This document shows positions 17,147 to 26,800 of a stretch of DNA of 64,000 bases, piece after piece. The DNA is from PALSA-555 sp963821325 (GTDB taxonomy: Bacteria; Actinomycetota; Acidimicrobiia; IMCC26256; PALSA-555), in the NCBI GenBank assembly GCA_963821325.1, contig CAWGDC010000006.1, forward strand, positions 62,001 through 126,000, given 5' to 3'. A program made the position numbers and the translations under genes. The notes under the pieces are model-generated. The model had not been told where the DNA came from. It ran no database searches and was given only the letters and a program-made list of their open reading frames with translations. Each line of letters opens with the position of its first letter. Position 1 is the stretch's first letter.

Positions 17147-20100
17147 TCAGTCGCGCAATGCGGGGAAGTGCTCGGCGGCGGCTCTTGCGATGCCCGCCCC
17201 GAGTCGGTCGCCAAGATCGACGGCCTCGTCGACGAGGCGGCGGGCGCGGTCCCGATCGCTCGCACGGTCGCGGATGCGCAGCCCGCATGCGCCCAAGATG
17301 TGGGTGTACAGGTCGTTGACCGGCGTGCGCATCTCCTTGCACATGACCAGTGCCGTTTCGAGCAGTGCATCGAGCTCGTCCGGGTGACCGGCGAGAGGCG
17401 TGAGGGCGGCAACGTAGGACTCGGTCGGCCCGTGCCATGTGACGTTGCCGAAAAGCTGGCCCGCCCACGGTGCGAGGTAGTCGTACGTGGCCCCGGTCCA
17501 GGGCGAGGGCTCCCCCAACGCGGCCTCGGCGAGGGCGAGCCACCCGGCAAAGACGAGCGCGGCGTCCGGCTGGCTGCCGATCGAACCCCACGGCGCGTAG
17601 GGTGACGCCGCGACCTGGTCGACAAGATGCCGGGCCCGATCGGCGTGACCGAGTGCAGCGTCCATCGTCGCGAGAGCGAAGGTGCCGCCGGGATAGTGCG
17701 CCGGCGCGAGGTCGCAGTACATCTGGAGCTCCTCGCGAGCAGCCGGGTCGCAACGATCGAGGACGAGCGTCAGCCGCTGGAAGGCATAGAACATCGGTGC
17801 GTCCGGCATACCGCCTTCGGTGCCGATCTCGAGGGCCTGCGCTGCCAAGGCCTCGGCCTCGTTGAGGTCGCCGACCAGGCGCGCCAGCCCGGCCCGTAGC
17901 CAGGTTGCGGTCCAGAGCAGCTGCGGCTGGCCGAGGCGTTGCGCGATCTCATCCCCTCGAAGTACTGCTGCTCGCGCGCCCGTCACGTCGCGGCTTTGCA
18001 GCCGCCAGAAGGCCGAGTAAAACTCGCCGTCGCACTGCAGACGCGGATCGCCCAGATCTGCGGCGAGTCGTGCCAGCTCCTCGTTCTCCATGCGAGATCG
18101 ATCGACGGTTTCGTGGCTCAGGATCACGTTGTGGCGAGAGGCGAGCACCGTCGCGATCGTGGCCGGCTCGCCGTGGACGCGTGCCGTCGCCAGCGCTTCG
18201 TCGGCGAGCGCGAGCGTGGCAGCACGGTCGGGGTCGTAGATCCTCTCGACCGCGAGCCGCACAAGGAGGACGGCGCGGGTGTTCGGATCGTCGTCGCCGA
18301 CCGCCGCGACTGCGGCTTCGAGCGCGGCGACGCGTTCGGCGTCGAGGCCCGTGGCGTCACTCTGCCAACCGCGGCCGTTCGCCAGGGCGGCGCGGGCCAT
18401 GCGGGCCCCGTCCCCGATCCCCTGTGCGAGCCGACCGGCCTCGAGCAGGACCTCGCGGTGAAGCGCGTCACCGATCCGGCGCAGGACCTCACCCGTCATA
18501 GTCAGCACGTCGATGCGGACCGGGCCCGACGCGCCGGCGTCGTCGACGAGGTCGCTCGACTGGGTCAGCAGCCGAAGCGCTTCGCGGTCGGCGAACTGCT
18601 CCAGCGCGACCTCCGCCGCGGCCAACATCGCGTCGAGCGCCCGTGCCGGCTCGGTTCCGGCCTCGTACCAGTGGCGGGCGAGCGCGGCACGGTATCGGTC
18701 GAGGTTCCCAGCGCGTTGTGTTTCGATGGTCTCGGCGAGGGTCCGGTGGAAGCGCAGCCGACGGGCGGTCGGGATCTCGTCGAGCAGTGCCTGCTGCACG
18801 AGCGCGTGCGCGAACCGGTAGCGAACCGGCGTGCCGCCGATCTCGTCAAGCAGGCCGGCGACCCGCGCCGCTTCGAGGGCGTCGATCACCTGGTCGGTCG
18901 ACTGGTCTGAGATCGCGGCAACGAGATCGAGCTCGAACTCCTGGCCGGCTACCGCTGCGCCGTGGAGCACTCCGTCACAGATCTCCGGTAGAGCGCTGAG
19001 ACGCTGACCCACGACCTCCTTGACCCCTTCGGGTATCCCCACCTCGTCGATGCTGAGGTCGGACCGCCACTCGCCGCCGGCATCCTGGTAGATCGCGCCC
19101 CGCTCGGCGAGGCTGACGAGCACCTCGATCGCGAAGAACGGGTTGCCGCCGGTCTCGGCATGGACCCGCGAGCGAGGTCGCGTGCCTGGTCGGTCAGTTC
19201 GCGGCCCGACGCGCGCTCCACGAGGTCCGCGACGCCCTCGCCGTCGAGACCGTGCAGCGCGATGCGATCAACGCTTTCGGTGCGCCGTAAGTGGGCGAGC
19301 AGTGCACCGAGTGGGTGTGTCCGGTCGATCTCGGTGTCGCGGTACGTCCCGATTACGAGCAGGCTCAGGTCGCGCTCACTACTCAGCACGTGGCGCAGCA
19401 TGTGCAGGGTGGGCTCGGTCGCCCAATGGAGGTCGTCGAGGACGAGCAGCGTGGGTGCTATCCGCGATTGCGCTTCGAGCCAACCTGCGATCGCCTCATA
19501 GAGCAGGTAGCGCTCGGTCTCGGGATCGCTCGTCGTCGGGGAGAGTCCGGGTAGCCGATGACCGATTTCCGGGACAAGGCGGACGAGCTCGCCGGCAGTC
19601 GGGCCGAGAAGGGCCTCGAGCTGGTCGTCGGCTGCGTGCCCGACGACATGCGCAAGCGACTCGACGAACGGCTGGTAGGGCACGCCGAGCCCGTCGTCAC
19701 ACCGGCCGAGCAGAGCGAAGCCGCTCTCGCGCTCGACCGCGTGGGCCAACTCGGCAGCCAAGCGGGTCTTGCCGATGCCGGGCTCGCCCGCGACGAGGAC
19801 TGCGCGGCAGGAACCGGCCGCTGCCTGCTTCCACGCCGTGGCGACCTGCTCGAGCTCCGCGTCGCGTCCGGCGAGGGAAAAGCGCGGCGCGATCGAGAAC
19901 GCCCGCGGGAGTGGAAGCTGCACGGTACGCACCGCCAGGGGTGCCCACTCGACCTCGCAAGCGGCGATCGGGTCGGGAAGACCCTTCAGCTCGAGCTCAC
20001 CAACCGGTCGCAGTGTGACCTCGGCGCGACTCCCCAGCAGGACCCGCACCACGTCCGCGACGAGGATCTGCCCGGCAGTCGCAGCCGAGCACAGGCGAGA

Positions 20101-20457
20101 AGCCTCCACGACGGGCGTGCCGAACCAGTCGTTGTCTTCGAAGGTTGCTTCACCCACGGAGATCCCGACCCGGAGTGAGAGCGGCAGCTGGCGGGTCCGG
20201 CCGAGCACATCAATCTTCTGCTGCATGCCACGCGCCGCTCGGACGGCGTCGGCATTACTCGCGAACGAAACCATCAGCCCGTCGCCGAGGTTCTTCACCT
20301 CGGTACCCCGGTAGGCCACGATCTCTGCCCGAAGGGCGTCGAAGACCTCATGACGGAGATCGTCGGCGGCCGCGTCACCCATACCCGATGCGAGCGCGGT
20401 CGACTCAACAACATCGCAGAACAACAAGGTGACCGTCGCGGTCCGCAACTCTCCCAC
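17147..20457 (-). CDS. Class III adenylate/guanylate cyclase fused to AAA ATPase and helical repeats (one frameshift)
   Basis: About 1100 residues. Residues 1-170 form a class III cyclase domain: metal Asp in LLFCDVVEST, second Asp in NLGDGLMVSF, and the region VVEASRLCSAA where the catalytic Asn/Arg lie. Then comes an AAA/NB-ARC-like ATPase with Walker A GEPGIGKTR and Walker B LLVLDDLHWA, followed by about 600 helical residues of the TPR type found in MalT/LuxR-like predicted ATPases. No HTH is seen. A one-base break near 19165 separates ARDLAR from RVHAETGGNPFF. GTG 20457 is preferred; a TTG lies 9 bp upstream. Such proteins are thought to be nucleotide-regulated signalling ATPases. It is the only gene between two tRNA-Leu-derived direct repeats. 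Confidence 0.85.
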
Positions 20458-20755
20458 CCAGACCAACTGTAGGTGCCGAACGCACCCAATGGGATCCGTG
20501 GTCCGCGGCCGTCAGGGTCCGATCCGTCGTACGGTGCCGGTCCCACGCAAAGAGGAACTGGCGAGCATGCGACCCAGGTACCTACGACAGCCGCTCCCCT
20601 CCTCGGACGACCGATCCGGACAAATGAAGTCGCTTCACCCTCGTGCCGTTGTTCGGGATCAGCGCATTCCCTCACAGTCGTCCTGCTCGCGGGGACGAGA
20701 AACCGACGAATTGGCAACGGCTGGTCACGTTCGCACTACGACGTGGTCTACGAGA

Positions 20756-20805
20756 GCGGTGCCCGGAGGAGGAGTCGAACCTCCACGCCCCGAGAGGCCA
20801 GCGGG
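20756..20805 (-). repeat. Direct repeat within tRNA-Leu, partner of 16833-16882
   Basis: Proximal copy of the 50-bp repeat, contained in the intact tRNA-Leu. The two copies start 3923 bp apart in the same orientation. The intact tRNA at this end and the 3' fragment at the other match the attL/attR arrangement of tRNA-integrated elements. Confidence 0.75.
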
Positions 20806-20842
20806 TTTAAGCCGCCTGCGTCTGCCGTTCCGCCATCCGGGC
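20760..20842 (-). tRNA. tRNA-Leu (anticodon TAA)
   Basis: The reverse complement begins GCCCGGATGG and ends TCCGGGCA. The seven-base acceptor GCCCGGA pairs with TCCGGGC. The anticodon stem GGCGG/CCGCT encloses the loop CTTAAAC, giving anticodon TAA. A long class II variable arm (GGCCTCTCGGGGC region) and T arm GGAGG-TTCGACT-CCTCC are present. The length is 83 nt; CCA is not encoded (the next bases are CCG). The variable arm confirms a Leu-type tRNA. Confidence 0.95.
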
Positions 20843-21244
20843 CCCCGCCGAGGGTAGGCGGTCGTCCCGCACGGCTGCGTGCGCCGCGTCGAGCAGCGCG
20901 GCGCGGGCTCGTCCCGCGGCGTCGCCGTCCAGCCCGTTGACGCGCACCAGGCCCTCGACCATGTCAGCGGTCACCTCGGCGAGCGGTCGGTCGCGAAACG
21001 TCACCGAGATCACTGCGCCGCCCGGGTAGCGCCGCAGCGTCCGACGTGCCCCCGGGACCCGCGGTGGCGACCGGAAGGCGGGCACGGTCAGGCCGGCGGC
21101 ACGAGCGGCCGCGCCGAGCTGACGCGCCGTGTAGGCGAACTGCACCGCCGACGCGGTGCTTCGGGGTTGAGGGTCTCCGCCCATCCCGTGCAGCGTCGCG
21201 CCGAGGTGTGACGCGCCGACTCCAGGACCAAGAGCGGCCAGCAC
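20807..21244 (-). CDS. Conserved-looking hypothetical protein running into tRNA-Leu
   Basis: A 145-residue frame with protein-like stretches: AVQFAYTARQLGAAARAAGL, SPPRVPGARRTLRRYPGGAV, and LAEVTADMVEGLVRVNGLDG. No domain is recognised. The last dozen residues (ARMAERQTQAA) are encoded by the 5' half of the tRNA-Leu, and the stop TAA lies in the tRNA anticodon loop, so the true stop has probably been lost or shifted. The N-terminus also seems to start abruptly at 21244, and an upstream frame may belong to it. Treat both ends as uncertain. Confidence 0.45.
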   Translation of the reverse strand: MLAALGPGVGASHLGATLHGMGGDPQPRSTASAVQFAYTARQLGAAARAAGLTVPAFRSPPRVPGARRTLRRYPGGAVISVTFRDRPLAEVTADMVEGLVRVNGLDGDAAGRARAALLDAAHAAVRDDRLPSAGARMAERQTQAA

Positions 21245-21299
21245 CCTCGGTGATCGCCGCCTCGACCTCGGGCGGGCGGGTCCAGCCCGCTCGTCGGTG

Positions 21300-22565
21300 T
21301 CAGCGGGCCAGGTGGCGGTACGTCTCGCCCGTCCCGGAGAGCTGCCCCGAGCTGAGGGCCGCGAGGGCCTGCTGGTCGTACGTGGCCCGGGCCTGCTGCG
21401 GGGTCGCGGCCTGGAGCGCCGGCGTCCAGGTCTGGTAGGCGAAGAAGTTCAGGGTGCTGAAGGGTGACACGACCAGGAAGTGGTGGGCACGGGCGTAGTC
21501 CACCATCGTGGTGAGGAACTGCTCGTCGAGCGGCTCCCAGAAGCTGAACGTCCCGACCTTCTGCTCATTCGGGGCCGCCTGGACCGAGTCGCTCGGCAGC
21601 CCGGACGTGGTCTCCTTGTACAGCCAGCACTCGCTCATCACGATCGGCTTGTGGGCCGCGCCCGCCGCGGCGACCTGGGCCTGGAGGGTGGCGACGTTCG
21701 TGGCGGCGACCGGGTACAGGTGCAGGTCGAGGAAGTCGATCGGGGTCTGGGCGAGCAGCGTCCGGTCATAGGCCGGGCCGGTCCACGTGCCGGTCCCGGC
21801 ACCGACGAGCGTGCCGTGGCGGGCCAGCCCGTTCTCGACGAGGTTCACGAACTGGGCGCCGGTGGCGGGCGCGGTGAGGTCGATCGCCGGGTTGTGGATC
21901 ACCGCCGTGTAGGTGTCGGGCTCGTTGAGGATCGAGAGGTAGCGGGGCCGCATGACGTGGATGATCGTCTGGGCCATCTGCTGGTCGGCCGCCGCGTAGC
22001 TCGGCAGCGTGAGGCCGCGGTAGTAGCTCTGGATGGGCAGCGTCGAGATGTTGCCGAACAGCGGGTTCTCCTCGACCGTGAGCGTCATGCCCGCGGCGTG
22101 CACGGCGTTGGCCACGTCCGCGTAGAAGGTGGTGTATTCCTCACTGTCGGGGAAGCTCGTCACGAGCAGCGGGAAGCTGACCTGCAGGGTGATGCCCCGC
22201 TGGCCGTTCGCCTTCAGCCGCTGGATCAGGGTCGTGGAGGTGCGCAGCAGATTGGTCTGCAGCACCCCGGGGAACATGACGTTCCCGTCGGCGCTCAACA
22301 GCGCGGATGACAGGATCGTGGAGCCCGCCGCGGGGTGGGTGGGCGCCGCGGCGGCGAAGCCGTGGAGCTGGCTCTGCAGCGTGGCGTAGAGCGGCTGGTA
22401 GGCGGACGGGACCGGCGCCGGTGGCGCGGTGGAGGGGGTGGCCCCGGCCGGCGTGGTGATCAGGGTCGCCGACGCGGCGGACGCGGCGACGGTCACCGCG
22501 AGCAGGAAGGCGCCGACCTCGCGTCGGCGCCGAGGTTGGGCGGTCGTCCGCTGCCGTCGTCCCAT
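21300..22565 (-). CDS. Secreted glycoside-hydrolase-like TIM-barrel protein
   Basis: A 421-residue exported protein. The signal peptide spans residues 1 to about 42 (basic start MGRRQRTTAQPRRRR, hydrophobic core VGAFLLAVTVAASA). The mature part shows clan GH-A features: a strand ending YLSILNEPDT with candidate acid/base Glu215, DFLDLHLYP, and KPIVMSECW with candidate nucleophile Glu312. Family number and substrate cannot be assigned; GH53-like or an unclassified family are options. The ATG at 22565 is preferred over an in-frame start 19 codons upstream because it opens the signal peptide. It lies in a cluster of secreted-protein genes. Confidence 0.75.
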   Translation of the reverse strand: MGRRQRTTAQPRRRREVGAFLLAVTVAASAASATLITTPAGATPSTAPPAPVPSAYQPLYATLQSQLHGFAAAAPTHPAAGSTILSSALLSADGNVMFPGVLQTNLLRTSTTLIQRLKANGQRGITLQVSFPLLVTSFPDSEEYTTFYADVANAVHAAGMTLTVEENPLFGNISTLPIQSYYRGLTLPSYAAADQQMAQTIIHVMRPRYLSILNEPDTYTAVIHNPAIDLTAPATGAQFVNLVENGLARHGTLVGAGTGTWTGPAYDRTLLAQTPIDFLDLHLYPVAATNVATLQAQVAAAGAAHKPIVMSECWLYKETTSGLPSDSVQAAPNEQKVGTFSFWEPLDEQFLTTMVDYARAHHFLVVSPFSTLNFFAYQTWTPALQAATPQQARATYDQQALAALSSGQLSGTGETYRHLAR

Positions 22566-22645
22566 GCGGCCATCGCACACCCGACGGGTTCGCCCGACGT
22601 GAAGCCCGTGTGAGCGCTCCACGACGTCAGTGGCCGAGCGCCCCC

Positions 22646-22933
22646 TCAGGGCTGGTCGGGCCGCGTCGTCGTCTCGCGCGTGAGTCGTTCCAACGAGGCC
22701 GCGAGGCGGTGATGCTCGGCGGCGAGCTCGTCGATCTCGAAGGCGACCGTCTGAAGCGCCTCAGTGACGCCGACGAGCATGCTGAGCGAGTACTCGACGA
22801 GCAGCGCGAGGCGGTCGGCATCTGGCGGGATCGCGGCCTCGACCGACGCGCCCGTGTGGAGCCGTCGCCCCACGGCGCTGCGGTCCTGGGCGACGTGGAG
22901 CGTGTCCTGGATCTCGTCGCTGCAGTCACCCAC
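22646..22933 (-). CDS. Small helical hypothetical protein
   Basis: A 95-residue cytosolic protein starting at GTG 22933, nine bases after a perfect AGGAGG ribosome site, which is the main support for it being real. The C-terminal half (VTEALQTVAFEIDELAAEHH, RLAASLERLTRE) is predicted helical, probably a coiled coil. No family is recognised. It lies between the glycosidase-like gene and a truncated secreted-protein gene, both on the same strand. Confidence 0.6.
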   Translation of the reverse strand: MGDCSDEIQDTLHVAQDRSAVGRRLHTGASVEAAIPPDADRLALLVEYSLSMLVGVTEALQTVAFEIDELAAEHHRLAASLERLTRETTTRPDQP

Positions 22934-23017
22934 TCGGTTGGACCTCCTGCGCTGGCCGTCCCACGTTAGGCGGGCCGATCGCCCGGGCGGCGGGGCCCGC
23001 GTCCCGGGCGGCGGTGG

Positions 23018-23281
23018 TCAGGGCCCGGAGCTGATGGTGAACGTCCAGGTGGAGGAGTACGTGCCGTTGAAGGTCTTCGCCGGGACGGCGAGCGCGAAGG
23101 TGAGCGTCACGTTGCTCGGCCCCGCTCCGGTGTTGGCCGCGGCGTCGTAGAGCTTCGCCGCGGCCGGCGCGGTGGCCCCCGCCGGCAGGGTGATGGGGTA
23201 GGCGAGCGCGTTGGTCGGCAGGGAGCAGTTCTGGCTCGCCGCGCTGGCCGGGTTGCTCGGATAGGCGATGAGGGCCTTGGA
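23018..23281 (-). pseudogene. C-terminal remnant of a secreted beta-sandwich protein
   Basis: About 87 codons of good protein-like sequence (SKALIAYPSNPASAASQNC, LAYPITLPAGATAPAAAK, VTLTFALAVPAKTFNGTYSS, WTFTISSGP, stop 23018-23020), typical of exported actinobacterial beta-sandwich domains. Upstream of about 23281 the same frame turns into Arg/Pro-rich noise with no start or signal peptide, so the N-terminal part is missing. Either the gene was truncated by a rearrangement joining it to the 23.3-23.9 kb region, or the copy is a decayed relative of a neighbouring repeat protein. Confidence 0.5.
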
Positions 23282-23546
23282 AACGGAACACCCTGCTGGG
23301 TGCTTGGGTTCGGGTCCTGGGCGCGTTCGGGGCTGGAAGTAGCGGTTTCGGGGCGATTTTCGGGGTGACGCAGGAAGGGCGGAGACCGAGGAACGAGACG
23401 CAAGAACAGGACCGCAGCGGAGAAGGGGCGAAGGGACCGGAGGCGGCGCCCCCGGACAGAATCCGGCGTACAGGCCGACTCGCCACCATTCTCGGGTCTG
23501 AACTGGGCAACGCGGTGCGTCAGTGACAGACATCCGGTGTGCGTCC

Positions 23547-23561
23547 GGGCCAGACTGGCCC
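23547..23561. repeat. Stem-loop gggcca-gac-tggccc
   Basis: A perfect 6-bp inverted repeat with a 3-base loop, followed by acgac. It parallels the hairpin at 23654-23680. Paired positions differ between the two copies but stay complementary. Confidence 0.6.
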
Positions 23562-23653
23562 ACGACTCGGAAGACACTTCGCGGCGTGCAACAAGGTGCT
23601 GGTGGGGTGCGCGGCGCGGCTGACGTGCGATGTTGGGCGGGACGGGACCAGGA

Positions 23654-23680
23654 GGTCGTGGGTCAAACTGACCCACGACC
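23654..23680. repeat. Perfect 12-bp inverted repeat with 3-base loop
   Basis: Arms ggtcgtgggtca and tgacccacgacc around loop aac form a very stable hairpin. No gene ends here, so a classical terminator is not obvious. The inner part (gggtca-aac-tgaccc) matches the 23547 hairpin with compensatory base changes. Confidence 0.75.
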
Positions 23681-23898
23681 GGCCGGCAGGCCAGCTGGCC
23701 AAGCCGGTTAAGTTCACGGCGGAGGGGTCGACAACCCAGAGTGAGGTCCCCAGCAGTTGCCCAGCACCCCTCGGCAGGGCACCGAAGAGAAGGCCTACCA
23801 ACGACTCAGGCCCCCGGTTCGAGCTGGTCCCCGAGGGGGGGCAGCCACCGCCCGGGGGCGGTCGGGCTGGGCCCAGACCCCCAAACACGCACGCAACC

Positions 23899-26800
23899 AT
23901 GATGTCCTCCCCCCTGGCGCGCACGCCGGCCCCTCGAGCAGCCGTCATGTTGGCCGCCGCGGCGATCTTCGTCGGGCCGGCGGTGGCCCTGCCGGCGAGC
24001 GCGCTGGCTGCCCCTGTCTCGACGACGTCAAGCCCGTCGTCGACCCCACCCACCCCTGCCCCCGTTCCGGCTGCGCCCATCGGCGCCGGGTCGCCCCACG
24101 GACGTGGTCACAAGGTCATTTTCCCGACCGTGGAGGCCTGGCGGCCCCACGTGCATCGCGACAGCCCGACGTCGCAGTCGTCAGGGTCGGGCCCGCTGGC
24201 CTATGGCGGCGCCATCGACGGGATCGGGGTGACCACGGGCCCCGAGAAGGTCTACGTGGTGTTCTGGGGCACGCAGTGGGGCACGCCATCCACCGGTGCC
24301 GACGGCTACGTGCATTTGACTGGCGACCCCCACGGTGTCGCGCCGCGAGTGCAGGCGATGCTCGCCGGGCTGGGGACGAACAACGAGACCTGGTCCGGTG
24401 TCACGACGCAGTACTGCGAGGGTGTCGTGGTCGGCTCCACGTCCTGCCCGAGTCCGTCGACCCACGTGGCCTACCCGACCGGCGGAGCGCTCGGCGGTGT
24501 TTGGGTTGACGCCTCGAGCGCGGCACCCAGCCAAGCCACCGGCCATCAGCTCGGCGCCGAGGCTGTCGCCGCGGCCGCCCACTTCGGGAACACGACCGCG
24601 ACCTCGAACCGCGACGCCCAGTACGTGGTCGTCTCGCCCACGGGCACCCACCCCGACGGCTTCAACACCGCAAACGGGAACTTCTGTGCCTGGCACGACT
24701 ACAACGGTGACAGCACGCTGAGCGGCGGCGGCGTCTCGTCGAGTTACGGCGACATCGCCTTCACGAATCTGCCGTATATCCCCGATCTCGGGGCGAGTTG
24801 CGGTGCAAACTACGTGAACGGCGGAAGTGCAGGCAGCCTTGACGGCGTGACGATCGTCGAAGGACACGAGTACGCCGAGACGATCACCGATCAGAACCCG
24901 GCCGGCGGCTGGACCGATTCCGTCGGGTTCGAGACTGGTGACAAGTGCGCGTGGGTTGGCGTGGGCGGGACTGGTGGCGCGCAGAACGTGACCTTCTCGA
25001 CCGGATCGTTCGCCATGCAGGCCACCTGGGCTAATGACGCCAACAGCTGCGAGATCTCTCACGCCATCGTCACCAACGGAAGTGGGGGGGAGGCGGTGGT
25101 GGCGGAGGCGGCGGAAACGGCGTGATTGTGAACGGTGGGTTCGAGTCGGGGAACCTGACGGGCTGGATCGTGTCGGGGTCGGCGAGCGTGTCGACCACCG
25201 CGCACTCGGGGAGCTACTCGGCGGAGCTGAAGGGCTCCTCGTCGATGGTGCAGACCTTCACCGCGCCGATGGGCGCGACCATGCTGTCGTTCTGGTATCA
25301 GGACAACTGCCCCAGCGGCGGCGCGTATCCCTTGGCCTACGCGAGCCTCGCGGACACCACGCTGGGCACGACCGCCATACCCCTGTATCAGACCTGCGTG
25401 CCCGCCGAGGCCTGGACCCAGGTGCAAGCGAACATCCAAGCCGGGCACACCTACACCTTGACCCTGTACAGCTACAGCACCACCACCACCCCCTACACCC
25501 TCTACGACGACGTCGCGGTGAACGTCAGCGGCACCAATGACTTTGGGTTGAGTGCGTCGCCGGGCTCGGTGAGCGTGGTCGGGGGCTCGTCGGGGACCAC
25601 GATGATCAACACGACGGTGGTGTCGGGTGCGGCACAGCCGGTGACGTTGTCCTTGAGCGGCGCTCCGACGGGGGTCAGCGGCTCGTTCAGCCCGAACCCG
25701 GTGACCGCGGGTGCCTCGTCGACCTTGACGCTCACCGTGTCTGGGAGCGCGGCCTTGGGCAGCTCCACCGTGACCGTGACCGGAACCGGCAACGGCAGCC
25801 CACCAGCGGTGCACACCACCCCGGTCAACCTCACCGTGACCACCAATGACTTTGGGTTGAGTGCGTCGCCGGGCTCGGTGAGCGTGGTCGGGGGCTCGTC
25901 GGGGACCACGATGATCAACACGACGGTGGTGTCGGGTGCGGCACAGCCGGTGACGTTGTCCTTGAGCGGCGCTCCGACGGGGGTCAGCGGCTCGTTCAGC
26001 CCGAACCCGGTGACCGCGGGTGCCTCGTCGACCTTGACGCTCACCGTGTCTGGGAGCGCGGCCTTGGGCAGCTCCACCGTGACCGTGACCGGAACCGGCA
26101 ACGGCAGCCCACCAGCGGTGCACACCACCCCGGTCAACCTCACCGTGACCACCAATGACTTTGGGTTGAGTGCGTCGCCGGGCTCGGTGAGCGTGGTCGG
26201 GGGCTCGTCGGGGACCACGATGATCAACACGACGGTGGTGTCGGGTGCGGCACAGCCGGTGACGTTGTCCTTGAGCGGCGCTCCGACGGGGGTCAGCGGC
26301 TCGTTCAGCCCGAACCCGGTGACCGCGGGTGCCTCGTCGACCTTGACGCTCACCGTGTCTGGGAGCGCGGCCTTGGGCAGCTCCACCGTGACCGTGACCG
26401 GAACCGGCAACGGCAGCCCACCAGCGGTGCACACCACCCCGGTCAACCTCACCGTGACCGGCGCCAACGGCGTGATTGTGAACGGTGGGTTCGAGTCGGG
26501 GAACCTGACGGGCTGGACCGTGTCGGGGTCGGCGAGCGTGTCGACCACCGCGCACTCGGGGAGCTACTCGGCGGAGCTGAAGGGCTCCTCGTCGATGGTG
26601 CAGACCTTCACCGCGCCGACGGGCGCGACCATGCTGTCGTTCTGGTATCAGGACAACTGCCCCAGCGGCGGCGCGTATCCCTTGGCCTACGCGAGCCTCG
26701 CGGACACCACGCTGGGCACGACCGCCATACCCCTGTATCAGACCTGCGTGCCCGCCGAGGCCTGGACCCAGGTGCAAGCGAACATCCAAGCCGGGCACAC

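Larger units (their letters stand above)
23282..23898. other. Non-coding, hairpin-rich region upstream of the giant secreted protein
   Basis: About 617 bp without a gene I can support. It begins at the break point of the truncated beta-sandwich gene and ends at the start of the repeat protein. It holds two related stem-loops (23547-23561, 23654-23680) and the palindrome ggccagctggcc near 23690. No convincing -10/-35 pair or ribosome site was identified before 23899. Confidence 0.5.

Noticed and set aside
23654..23680. Rho-independent terminator
   Set aside because: Strong hairpin, but there is no U-tract and no gene ends here on either strand.
23539..23898. An upstream start for the giant secreted protein
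   Set aside because: The frame is open upstream of 23899, but the signal peptide begins at 23899. The upstream residues are low-complexity and coincide with the two hairpins.
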